Positions 52,419 to 60,459 of a stretch of 64,000 nucleotides of DNA are shown here, in pieces. The notes beneath the pieces are model-generated. The model was not told the DNA's origin, ran no database searches, and saw only the letters and a program-made list of their open reading frames with translations. Origin of the DNA: Acidobacteriota bacterium (lineage in GTDB: Bacteria; Acidobacteriota; Terriglobia; Bryobacterales; Bryobacteraceae). Both the position numbers and the translations under genes were made by a program. The stretch is from the NCBI GenBank assembly GCA_018268935.1, contig JAFDVS010000071.1, forward strand, positions 62,001-126,000, in the 5' to 3' direction. Position 1 is the stretch's first letter. Each line of letters opens with the position of its first letter.

Positions 52419-53792
52419 CTACGCTCCGTACCGCTCAAAGAAATGAGCGATCGTCACAATGCCCGTGTAATAGTTCTTCAGGCAATACTTCTCGTTCGGC
52501 GAATGCAGCCCGTCATCGGGCAGGCCGAAGCCCATCAACACCGTGGGTATTCCCAGGTGCTCGGCGAAGTCGCCGACAATCGGGATCGAGCCGCCGGACC
52601 GCGTGAACACCGTCGGCCGTCCCATCACCTTGCCGAATACTTCCGCCGCCGTGGCAATCGCCGGGTGGCTCGGATTCACAACAAGTCCGGGCCCGCCGTT
52701 TAAAACACGAAGCTCCATTTTTGTTCCAGCCGGCGCATTCGCTTCCACAAACTTGCGGAATGCTTCTATCACCTTCCCCGGATCCTGATCGGGCACCAGC
52801 CGCAGACTCACCTTCGCCGTCGCTTTTGCGGGAATTACCGTCTTCGAACCGGCCCCGGTGAAGCCTCCGGCGATGCCGTGCACTTCCAGCGTCGGCCGCG
52901 CCCAGATGCGCTCCAACACCGTATAGCCCGGCTCTCCGGTGAGTGCCGTCGATCCCACTTCGTTCTTCAAAAACGATGCTTCCTCAAACGGCAGCGTATC
53001 CCAGCTCTCCAACTCCGTCGCATCCGGCCGCTTCACGTCGTCGTAGATGCCCGGAATCTGAATGACACCGTTGGAATCCTTCGCCTTCGCCAGCAGTTCC
53101 ACCAGCGCGAACACTGCGTTCGGAGCGGCGCCGCCGTAGAGCCCCGAATGCAGATCGCGCATCGTCGCCGTGCACTCCACCTCCGTGTAGATCAGCCCGC
53201 GCAAGCCGATGCAAAGTGTCGGAATGCCCTCCGCATAGAGAGCCGTATCGGACACCAGCGCCACGTCGGCCTTCAGTTTCTCTTTGTGCTGCGGAACGTA
53301 CTTCGCGATCGATGCTCCGCCCACTTCCTCCTCGCCTTCGATGAGGAACTTCACGTTCACCGGCAGCTTGCCGCCATGCAGCGCGCGCAGCGTTTCCACG
53401 GCCTTGATGTGCATGTACATCTGGCCCTTGTCGTCGGCCGATCCACGCGCATAGATGTTGCCATCGCGCAGCGTTGGCTCAAACGGCGGTGTGTGCCACA
53501 ACTCCAGCGGATCGGGCGGCTGCACATCGTAGTGCCCGTAGCAGAGCACCGTGGGCTTGCCCGGAGCATGAAGCCAGTCCGCATACACCAGCGGATGCTT
53601 CGCCGTCGGGATGATCTCCACATGGTCGAGCCCCGCCGCTGTAAGCTTCGCCGCGACAAACTCGGCGGCGCGCTGCACGTCGCCTTTGTGTTCAGGAAGC
53701 GTGCTGATGCTGGGGATTCGAAGGAATTCGTTCAGCTCGTCGAGGAACCGCGCCTCGTTTTGACGGACGTAGGTTTCAATAGTGCCGGTCAT
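52419..53792 (-). CDS. M20-family metallopeptidase (dipeptidase-like)
   Basis: 457 aa cytosolic zinc peptidase. Metal ligands: H and D in CYGHYDVQPPD, D in YARGSADDKGQ, E-E in IEGEEEVGG, and the final H in GLHSPNEKY. The dimerisation lid domain lies at ~200-330. Related to carnosinase-type dipeptidases and beta-Ala-Xaa dipeptidases. A TATAAT sits on the minus strand at 53812-53807, 15 bases before the ATG, suggesting its own promoter, though no -35 is clear. Confidence 0.93.
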   Translation of the reverse strand: MTGTIETYVRQNEARFLDELNEFLRIPSISTLPEHKGDVQRAAEFVAAKLTAAGLDHVEIIPTAKHPLVYADWLHAPGKPTVLCYGHYDVQPPDPLELWHTPPFEPTLRDGNIYARGSADDKGQMYMHIKAVETLRALHGGKLPVNVKFLIEGEEEVGGASIAKYVPQHKEKLKADVALVSDTALYAEGIPTLCIGLRGLIYTEVECTATMRDLHSGLYGGAAPNAVFALVELLAKAKDSNGVIQIPGIYDDVKRPDATELESWDTLPFEEASFLKNEVGSTALTGEPGYTVLERIWARPTLEVHGIAGGFTGAGSKTVIPAKATAKVSLRLVPDQDPGKVIEAFRKFVEANAPAGTKMELRVLNGGPGLVVNPSHPAIATAAEVFGKVMGRPTVFTRSGGSIPIVGDFAEHLGIPTVLMGFGLPDDGLHSPNEKYCLKNYYTGIVTIAHFFERYGA

Positions 53793-53827
53793 GGGAATCG
53801 TGCACTATTATAGCGGCCAACGCTGCG

Positions 53828-54421
53828 TCACTTCTTGGGAAACGCGGGGTGCGCCTTCAACTCTTCGATCTGTGCCGTGTGCCGCATGGAGTGCGCGGAA
53901 ACAAGAATCCAGTACTGATAGACATCGGTGGGTGTTGCTCCTTCCGAGGAGCGCGACCGCAACGGGTCCTGCGTCTGCCCGATGTAGTCGAGCGTCTTCT
54001 GCCGCCGTACCAGAAACTCACCCGCGGCCGTCTCCAGCGTGGGCCACTGGTTCGTTGGGATCAGCATCTCCGGAGCCTTCGCCTTCTTGCTCCGGTCCGT
54101 GATGCGAGCCGCGAACGCCTTGTCTCCATCCGGGTTCGCGGTGGCGATCCGCGGCCGCTCTGGCCCGGCCAGCATCTTCTTCGTCGCTTCCTGGAAGTAG
54201 CCCTCGGTGAGGATCAGATGCTCCAGCACGTTGGCGATCGACCATGTGGCCGCATCGGGTTTGAAGTTCCATTGCTCCGCGGTCACCCCTTCAATCGCGG
54301 CCAGCAGATTGCTGCGCGACGTCTCCATGTGCTCCTTCAGCCACGCGCGTTCCTCGGCGGACATCGCGCCTTCCTGGCCGAACAGCGCCGAACTCATCAC
54401 CAGCAGAATTCCCAGCCGCAT
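53828..54421 (-). CDS. Exported DinB-like four-helix protein
   Basis: 197 aa. Signal peptide (LGILLVMSSALFGQ). Four-helix DinB fold with metal-binding histidines: WLKEHMETSRSNLLAAIEG, WSIANVLEHLILTEGYFQ and VSAHSMRHTAQIEELKAH. Cytosolic members are bacillithiol- or mycothiol-dependent; the role of exported members is unknown. ATG at 54421 chosen because it begins the signal peptide. Diverges from the acyl-CoA synthetase gene with 34 bases between them. Confidence 0.83.
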   Translation of the reverse strand: MRLGILLVMSSALFGQEGAMSAEERAWLKEHMETSRSNLLAAIEGVTAEQWNFKPDAATWSIANVLEHLILTEGYFQEATKKMLAGPERPRIATANPDGDKAFAARITDRSKKAKAPEMLIPTNQWPTLETAAGEFLVRRQKTLDYIGQTQDPLRSRSSEGATPTDVYQYWILVSAHSMRHTAQIEELKAHPAFPKK

Positions 54422-54455
54422 TCTGGGATTGTAAACTATTAAACATTTGCTGCCC

Positions 54456-56021
54456 ATGAATGTACCGTTAACACCTATCCGATTCCTCTACCGCGCCATG
54501 GACCTGTTCGCGCGCAAGGTAGGCATTGTCTCCGGCGACGTGACCTTGAACTACGGCGAGTTCGGCGCACGCGCCCTGCGCCTCGCCAACGCTCTGCGCA
54601 AGGCTGGAATCGGGAAGGGAGACCGCGTTGCCTTCCTCAGCTTCAACAATCATCAGTTGATGGAAGGCTACTATGGTGTCCCCATCGCGGGCGGCATCGT
54701 CATGCCGTTAAACGTGCGCCTCTCCATTCAGGAACTCGTGCCGATTCTCAATCACTCCGGTGCGAAGTTCGTCATTTATGAAGACGACTTCCTGCCCATC
54801 GTGGAGCAGTTGAAGGCCTGCTGCGGCGATGTGCAGCGCTTCCTCAACATGCAGGATTACGAAGGGCTGCTGGCCACTGCCGGGCCCGATTACATCGACT
54901 TCATGGACATCGATGAGAACAGCGCCGCTGAACTGTTCTACACCAGCGGCAGCACAGGCACACCGAAGGGCGTGATGCTCAGCCATCGCACGCTCTATCT
55001 GCATGCACTGTCCGTGGCGACGTTGCTCTCCGATGCCGATCACTTGGTCGATCTCCACACCATCCCGCTGTTTCACGCCAACGGCTGGGGCCGTCCGCAG
55101 ACATCGACAATGGTGGGCAGCAAGCAGGTGATGGTGCGGCGCTTTGAACCCACAGGAGTGTTCCAGTTGATCCAGCAGCACAAGGCCACGGAGATGAGCC
55201 TGGTGCCCACCATGGCCAATGCCTTGATCAATGCGCCCAATCGCACGCAGTTCGATCTATCCAGCATGAAGCGCATCATGCTGGGCGGGGCCGCGGCATC
55301 GCCGGATCTCGTCTCGCGCATGGAAGCGGCTTTCAATTGCGAGATCCTCTCGGGCTACGGGATGACGGAGACCGCGCCTGTGCTCACTACGGCTCGCTCA
55401 AAGGCTACTGTCGATGAATCGGACCCGAAGGAACGCCATCGCCGCCGTGCCATGGCGGGATGGGCCATCCCTGGATGTGAAGTGCGGGTGGTTGATGTGA
55501 ACATGGTCCCTGTGCCTCGCGATAGCACGACGATTGGCGAGGTCGTCGCTCGCGGCGATCAAATCATGAGCGGCTATTTCAAGGAGCCGGACATCACCGC
55601 GGCTACGATCGAGAACGGCTGGATCCACACCGGCGACATGGCGGTGTGGGATGAGGAAGCTTACATTCACATCGTCGATCGCAAGAAAGAGATCATCATC
55701 AGCGGCGGCGAGAACATCTCGTCGATCGAAGTGGAGAAGGCCATCGGCGCCCATCCGGCGGTGTATGAATGCGCGGTGGTGCCGGCCCCCGATGAGCGCT
55801 GGGGCGAAGTGCCGGCGGCTATTGTGGTGTTGAAGCCGGGGCATGAATTGGATGCCGAGACGCTTACCGACTTCCTCTCTGCTTCACTCGGCCGGTTCAA
55901 GCTTCCGCGGATCATCGAGTTTCGTGAGGAGCAATTGCCGAAGACCGGCACAGGCAAGATCCGCAAGCTGATCTTGAAGGAGAAGTTCTGGGCCGGCCGC
56001 GAGAAGCGGGTGCAGGGCTAG
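54456..56021 (+). CDS. AMP-forming acyl-CoA synthetase
   Basis: 521 aa. Activates a carboxylic acid as acyl-AMP and then acyl-CoA. P-loop-like motif YTSGSTGTPKGVMLSHR at ~163-180, GYGMTETAPVL, W-I-H-T-G-D-M, the hinge DRKKEIIISGGENISSIEVE and the C-terminal catalytic lysine in LPKTGTGKIRKL. Closest in pattern to medium/long-chain synthetases. First gene of a five-gene plus-strand run. A TTG three codons earlier is possible. Ribosome site weak. Confidence 0.92.
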   Translation: MNVPLTPIRFLYRAMDLFARKVGIVSGDVTLNYGEFGARALRLANALRKAGIGKGDRVAFLSFNNHQLMEGYYGVPIAGGIVMPLNVRLSIQELVPILNHSGAKFVIYEDDFLPIVEQLKACCGDVQRFLNMQDYEGLLATAGPDYIDFMDIDENSAAELFYTSGSTGTPKGVMLSHRTLYLHALSVATLLSDADHLVDLHTIPLFHANGWGRPQTSTMVGSKQVMVRRFEPTGVFQLIQQHKATEMSLVPTMANALINAPNRTQFDLSSMKRIMLGGAAASPDLVSRMEAAFNCEILSGYGMTETAPVLTTARSKATVDESDPKERHRRRAMAGWAIPGCEVRVVDVNMVPVPRDSTTIGEVVARGDQIMSGYFKEPDITAATIENGWIHTGDMAVWDEEAYIHIVDRKKEIIISGGENISSIEVEKAIGAHPAVYECAVVPAPDERWGEVPAAIVVLKPGHELDAETLTDFLSASLGRFKLPRIIEFREEQLPKTGTGKIRKLILKEKFWAGREKRVQG

Positions 56022-56791
56022 TGATCTCGCTGAAGCTTCATTGCGATCCCGATGCGAAGGAGGAGTTGATCGCCGAACTCTACGCTGCCGGCACAACGGG
56101 CATCGTGGAGGAGGACTCGTTCCTCGAAGCCTTCTTCGACACCGAGGCCGAAGGGCGGGCGGCGGCGGAGACCTTCGCGGCTCATAGCCCCGAGTGGGTG
56201 GATCATGGCCAGCGGGACTATGTCGCCGAGGTGCAGGCGCAGTGGAAGCCGCAGCCCGTTGGCGAGCGCTTCTGGCTGGCCGCGCCGTGGGATGAAACGC
56301 CGGCGCCGGAAGGGCGGCTGCGCATTGAATATCAGGCGGGCATGGCCTGCGGCAGCGGAGTGCATCCTTGCACGCGGCTGTGTCTGGCTGCTCTGGAAAC
56401 TGCTGTGCGGCCGGGCTGTGCTGTGCTCGATGTCGGCGTTGGTTCGGGCATTCTGCTGATGGCCGCCGAGCAGCTAGGGGCGCGCGCGCTGATGGGTTGC
56501 GACATCGATCATGACTCGGTGGTCATCGCGGCTCAGGTCATTCCGCAGGCCGTCTTGTTCACGGGTTCGCTGCGCTCGGTGCGCGATGCGAGCTTCGATG
56601 TGGTCATCGCCAACATCAGCTCAGTGGCGGCGGAGGACCTGCATACCGACCTCGTGCGTGTGTGCCGTCCCGGCGGTACGATTCTGGTCTCGGGGTTCCG
56701 GAGCGGCGATTGGCCTGAGGGCTACGATGGAGAGCGCTTGGAACTGGAAGGCTGGGCCGCTATTCGCGATACAATCTCCACTTCGAGATGA
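56021..56791 (+). CDS. prmA: Ribosomal protein L11 methyltransferase-like protein (PrmA family)
   Basis: 256 aa. N-terminal recognition-type domain (~1-90), then SAM methyltransferase: GSGVHPCTRLCLAALE (PrmA usually GTGTHPTT), VLDVGVGSGILLMAAEQLGA, MGCDIDHDSVVIAA and FDVVIANISSVAAEDL. Methylates L11 in known members. Slightly short (about 290 is usual). GTG start shares one base with the previous stop. The HPC variant at the substrate motif leaves the target open. Confidence 0.82.
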   Translation: MISLKLHCDPDAKEELIAELYAAGTTGIVEEDSFLEAFFDTEAEGRAAAETFAAHSPEWVDHGQRDYVAEVQAQWKPQPVGERFWLAAPWDETPAPEGRLRIEYQAGMACGSGVHPCTRLCLAALETAVRPGCAVLDVGVGSGILLMAAEQLGARALMGCDIDHDSVVIAAQVIPQAVLFTGSLRSVRDASFDVVIANISSVAAEDLHTDLVRVCRPGGTILVSGFRSGDWPEGYDGERLELEGWAAIRDTISTSR

Positions 56792-57849
56792 AGAACTACA
56801 AGATCCAAACGATTGCCGGCGATGGGATTGGCGAAGAGGTCACCTCGTGCGCCATGCGCGTGCTGGAGAAGGCTGCCGCGCGATTCGGCTTCGGCATTGC
56901 ATTCGAAGAGCATGACTGGGGTTCGGAGTATTACTTCCAGCATGGGCGCATGATGCCTGCGAATGGTATCGAGACGCTGCGCAAGGCCGATGCGATTCTG
57001 CTGGGCGCCGTGGGTCATCCCGACATTCCCGATCATGTCACGCTGCATGGGCTTCTGTTGCCCATCCGGCGCAACTTCGATCAGTACGCCAACGTGCGCC
57101 CTGCCGTACTCTACCAGGGTGTCTCATCGCCATTGAAAGGCTATCCGCCGCGCGAGATCGATATGATCGTCGTGCGCGAGAACACCGAAGGCGAGTATGC
57201 CCCGGTGGGCGGCTTCGTGCATCAGCATCATGCCGATGAGGTGGCGGTGCAGACATCGGTGTTCACCCGCCATGGCTGCGAGCGCGTGATCCGCTTTGCC
57301 TTTGAGCTGGCGCGCAAGCGAAACGGCAAGCGGAAGGTCACCAGCGTCACCAAGTCGAATGCACAGGCCTACAGCATGGTGCTGTGGGATCGCGTGTTCC
57401 AGCGAGTGGCGGATGAGTTCTCCGACATCGAGACGGAGTCTTTGCTTGTTGATGCCGCGGCAATGAACTTTGTGCGGCGGCCCGATAGCTTCGATGTCGT
57501 GGTGGCCTCGAATCTGTTCGGTGATATCCTCAGCGATGTTTCGGCGATTGTGGCCGGGTCGATCGGCCTGGCGGCGAGCGCCAACATCGATCCCACTCGC
57601 AAGAACCCTTCGTTGTTTGAGCCGGTGCATGGTTCGGCGCCGGACATCATGGGGCGGGGAATTGCGAACCCGCTGGCGGCGATTCTTTCGGCTTCGATGA
57701 TGCTCGATCATCTGGGCGAAGCGGAGGCCGCTATGGCCATCGACAAGGCCATCCGCGCCGTACTGCGCGAAGGCGCAGTAAAGACTGCCGACCTCGGCGG
57801 CAGCAGCACGTCGAGCGAAGTGCGCGAAGCCATCATCTCCAGGTTGTGA
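56788..57849 (+). CDS. Isopropylmalate/tartrate-type dehydrogenase (TtuC/DmlA-like)
   Basis: 353 aa NAD-dependent decarboxylating beta-hydroxyacid dehydrogenase. IAGDGIGEEVTSCAM start, VVRENTEGEYAPVGG, KSNAQAYSMVLWD, the metal site VVASNLFGDILSDVSA and SLFEPVHGSAPDIMG. The IRRNFDQYANVRP segment and YAPVGG fit tartrate or D-malate dehydrogenase better than LeuB. ATGA overlap with prmA. Confidence 0.9.
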   Translation: MKNYKIQTIAGDGIGEEVTSCAMRVLEKAAARFGFGIAFEEHDWGSEYYFQHGRMMPANGIETLRKADAILLGAVGHPDIPDHVTLHGLLLPIRRNFDQYANVRPAVLYQGVSSPLKGYPPREIDMIVVRENTEGEYAPVGGFVHQHHADEVAVQTSVFTRHGCERVIRFAFELARKRNGKRKVTSVTKSNAQAYSMVLWDRVFQRVADEFSDIETESLLVDAAAMNFVRRPDSFDVVVASNLFGDILSDVSAIVAGSIGLAASANIDPTRKNPSLFEPVHGSAPDIMGRGIANPLAAILSASMMLDHLGEAEAAMAIDKAIRAVLREGAVKTADLGGSSTSSEVREAIISRL

Positions 57850-57856
57850 GGTAGCC

Positions 57857-58690
57857 ATGAAGCTTTCCCTTTCTGTCCGCATCGCCGAAGCCTTCGATAA
57901 CAAGGAGCGCAGCAACATGCCGTTCGGCGAGATGCTGCAACTGGCCTTGAAGTATGGGTTCCAGGCGATGTGCTTCCGCGCCTCGGTGGCGGGCATCCAT
58001 ACGCCGCTGGAAGTAGTGCGGGACTACCGGGCGCAACTGGATGCAGCGAAGCTGCAGGTGAGCATGATCACCGGCGACTTCGCGGTGCCCAACAACAACG
58101 ACAATGGTCCGGACGGGCTGCGCCACATCAAGCCCTATCTCGACCTTGCCGCGGAACTGCGGGCGCCGCTGATCCGTGTTTGCATGAAGCAGCAGGAGGA
58201 CATCTACTGGGCGCAACGCGCTGCTGATGAAGCGGCGGAGCGCGGCATCAAACTCGCTCATCAATCGCATGCATCGAGCCTGTTTGAGACGCCGGACAAT
58301 GCGGTGAAGACGCTGCAGGCCATCGGACGGCCGAACTTCGGATTGATCTACGAAGCGGCCAATTGGTTCCTCTGCGGACAGGAGTATGGGCCCGCTGTGA
58401 TTGAGCGCATCAAGCCGTGGCTGTTCAATGTGTATGTGCAGAACCACCGGTTGAATCCGCAAGGCGTATCGCCGGTACAAACGTGGATCAAGGGTCCGGT
58501 GCGTGTGGATCACATCGGCATTTGGGAGAAGGACGGCGTTGACTACGACCTGGTGATGAATACGTTCCGCAAGATGCACTATGGCGGCTACGTCACCGTG
58601 CATCAGGCCTTCGCCGGAGTGATGCCAGTAGAAGAGAGCGTGCGGCTGAGTGCGCAGTATCTGAAGCGATTCACGGGAGGTGCGGCATGA
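57857..58690 (+). CDS. Sugar-phosphate isomerase/epimerase-family TIM-barrel protein
   Basis: 277 aa, no signal. Barrel strands MKLSLSVRIAEAFD, QAMCFRASVAG, VSMITGDFAVPNNND, LIRVCMKQ, IKLAHQSHASS, FGLIYEAANW and LFNVYVQNHRL. Some of the usual metal-binding residues are seen (E in LIYEAANW, H in QNHRL). Reaction unknown; likely sugar or polyol catabolism together with the coupled oxidoreductase downstream (ATGA overlap). Confidence 0.82.
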   Translation: MKLSLSVRIAEAFDNKERSNMPFGEMLQLALKYGFQAMCFRASVAGIHTPLEVVRDYRAQLDAAKLQVSMITGDFAVPNNNDNGPDGLRHIKPYLDLAAELRAPLIRVCMKQQEDIYWAQRAADEAAERGIKLAHQSHASSLFETPDNAVKTLQAIGRPNFGLIYEAANWFLCGQEYGPAVIERIKPWLFNVYVQNHRLNPQGVSPVQTWIKGPVRVDHIGIWEKDGVDYDLVMNTFRKMHYGGYVTVHQAFAGVMPVEESVRLSAQYLKRFTGGAA

Positions 58691-59805
58691 CGCGCAGACA
58701 GTTCGCCGGTGCTACGGGCGTCATCGCCATGGAGCCGCAACTGGTGCGTGGCTCGCAAGCAAACAGCGCCATTCGGATGGGCATCATCGGCTGCGGCGAT
58801 CGTGGGACGGGCGATGCGAAGATCTTCGATCGCGATGACCGTGTGCGCTTCACTGCGATCTGCGATATCCGCGAGGCGCAGATGGCGCAGTTCGATCAAC
58901 AGATGACGAAGAAGGGGGCGCGGCGGTTCCAGGATTACCGCGAGCTGCTACAGAGCGATGTGGATGCGGTGCTCATCACGACGCCTGCCTACATCCATCC
59001 GGAGCATGTGGAAGCGGCGGTGCTTGCAGGTAAGCATGTCTACTGCGAGAAGCCCGTGGGTGTGGACGTGGCCGGATGCCGCAGCATCATCCGCACCGCG
59101 GCAAAGGTGAGTGCGAAGCAATGCGTCACGGTAGGCTTTCAATGCCGCTATGGCCCGGGCTATCTGAAGGCCGAGGAGATGATCCGGAAGAACGTGCTGG
59201 GGCCGATCAAGATGGCGCGCAGCAACTGGATCGCATCGACGGGCATCGGCAAACGCAAGCGCATCCCCGCGCCGCCGGAGCGGGAGAAGCTGGTGAACTG
59301 GACCGATTGGCGGCAGTACAGCGGAGACATCATCGTGGAGCAGGACATCCATGGTGTCGATGTCTTGAACTGGTTCATCGGTGCTGTGCCGGTGAAGGCG
59401 CAAGGCACTGGCGGCCGTATCCTGAGGACCTATGGCGACGTGATGGATCACCTCAACGTGACCTACACATATCCGAATGGGGTACGGGCGATGCTGGCTG
59501 CATCGCAGTTCGGACCCAATGGATACAGGGTGGTGAACGAGAGCTTCATCGCCGCGGAAGGTGTGATCGAGACGACGCGGCAAACCCTCTCCATCTACCG
59601 CAATGAGAAGGAGCAGACTGTCGAGAAGATTGAGAAGAACATCACCGAGTCGGCCATCGAACAGTTCATCGTGCGAGTGGCTGCGGGCAAGCCGGAGAAC
59701 ACGCTGGTGCGGTCGGCGGAGTCCGCGTTGACCTGCATTCTGGGGCGCATGGCGATTGATCGCAACCACGATGTGACGTGGAAGGAGATGATGGCCGAAG
59801 GCTAG
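58687..59805 (+). CDS. Gfo/Idh/MocA-family oxidoreductase with Tat-like N-terminus
   Basis: 372 aa. MTRRQFAGATGVIAMEP resembles a Tat leader; the Rossmann motif IRMGIIGCGDRGTGDA follows, then AVLITTPAYIHPEHVEAA and the catalytic lysine in YCEKPVGVD. The second domain has DWRQYSGDIIVEQDIHGVDV. NAD(P)-dependent sugar or inositol oxidation or epimerisation. Exported members (GH109-like or soluble cofactor-retaining) are common in this phylum. Stop overlaps that of the convergent gene. Confidence 0.88.
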   Translation: MTRRQFAGATGVIAMEPQLVRGSQANSAIRMGIIGCGDRGTGDAKIFDRDDRVRFTAICDIREAQMAQFDQQMTKKGARRFQDYRELLQSDVDAVLITTPAYIHPEHVEAAVLAGKHVYCEKPVGVDVAGCRSIIRTAAKVSAKQCVTVGFQCRYGPGYLKAEEMIRKNVLGPIKMARSNWIASTGIGKRKRIPAPPEREKLVNWTDWRQYSGDIIVEQDIHGVDVLNWFIGAVPVKAQGTGGRILRTYGDVMDHLNVTYTYPNGVRAMLAASQFGPNGYRVVNESFIAAEGVIETTRQTLSIYRNEKEQTVEKIEKNITESAIEQFIVRVAAGKPENTLVRSAESALTCILGRMAIDRNHDVTWKEMMAEG

Positions 59806-60431
59806 TAGGGCTTCTTCTCCAGTTCGCCCTTGCGGCGCAGTGTCGGGGCTTTGCGCACGGGCTTGGCGGCTTCCTTCGCTTCGACGGCTTTCTTCTCGGC
59901 CTTCTCGGCCGGTGTCATCATCTCTTCGCGCTCTTTCTTCTCGCGCTGGTCTTTGGTCATGACGTCTTTGCTGCGGGCCTGTGCGTCGGTCTGCGCGAGT
60001 TCCAGACTGACGGAAGTGTTCTCGATGGCGTTGGAGAGCACGTCTTCATAGCGGGAGAAGTCGCGGGTCTTGGCGCCCTTGATTTTCTCGAGCTTGGCGA
60101 GGAAGTCTTTCTCCGCCTTGGCCACTTCGACGGCGCCGAGATCGATGGGTACCTTGCGGCGAAGGGCATCGTCGGAGACGGTGTCGATGGCTTCGATGAT
60201 CTTGTTGTACTCATCGAGTGCTTCGTGGATCATCGCCGAGCGGCCGGCCTTGTCTTTGCTGAGGAACTGCTCGACCATGGCGATGCGCTGGCGGGCGAAC
60301 TTGACGTAGAGCTTGAGGCGGTCGTTGGGCTCCTGCGCTTCGCGGACCTGATCGACTTCGTCGGCGGTGAGGAAGTCTTTTTGCGCCAGGGCAGGCAGTG
60401 CAACGAGCAGAAGAGTAAGCAGCAGCCTCAT
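59802..60431 (-). CDS. Exported charged helical protein of unknown function
   Basis: 209 aa. Signal peptide (LLLTLLLVALPALAQ). Mature part helical (EQFLSKDKAGRSAMIHEALD, LGAVEVAKAEKDFLAKLEK) with a Lys/Glu-rich C-terminus (KKEREEMMTPAEKAEKKAVE). No family recognised. The ATG at 60431 begins the signal peptide; a longer frame is rejected because it covers the divergent GMC gene start. 28 bases separate it from that gene. Confidence 0.7.
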   Translation of the reverse strand: MRLLLTLLLVALPALAQKDFLTADEVDQVREAQEPNDRLKLYVKFARQRIAMVEQFLSKDKAGRSAMIHEALDEYNKIIEAIDTVSDDALRRKVPIDLGAVEVAKAEKDFLAKLEKIKGAKTRDFSRYEDVLSNAIENTSVSLELAQTDAQARSKDVMTKDQREKKEREEMMTPAEKAEKKAVEAKEAAKPVRKAPTLRRKGELEKKPY

Positions 60432-60459
60432 ACTACCAAAGCGTGGCATACTGGCCCTA

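Noticed and set aside
53780..54470. DnaA boxes or other origin motifs at the composition flip
   Set aside because: I looked for TTATNCACA-like sites and found none; only short AT-rich runs are present.
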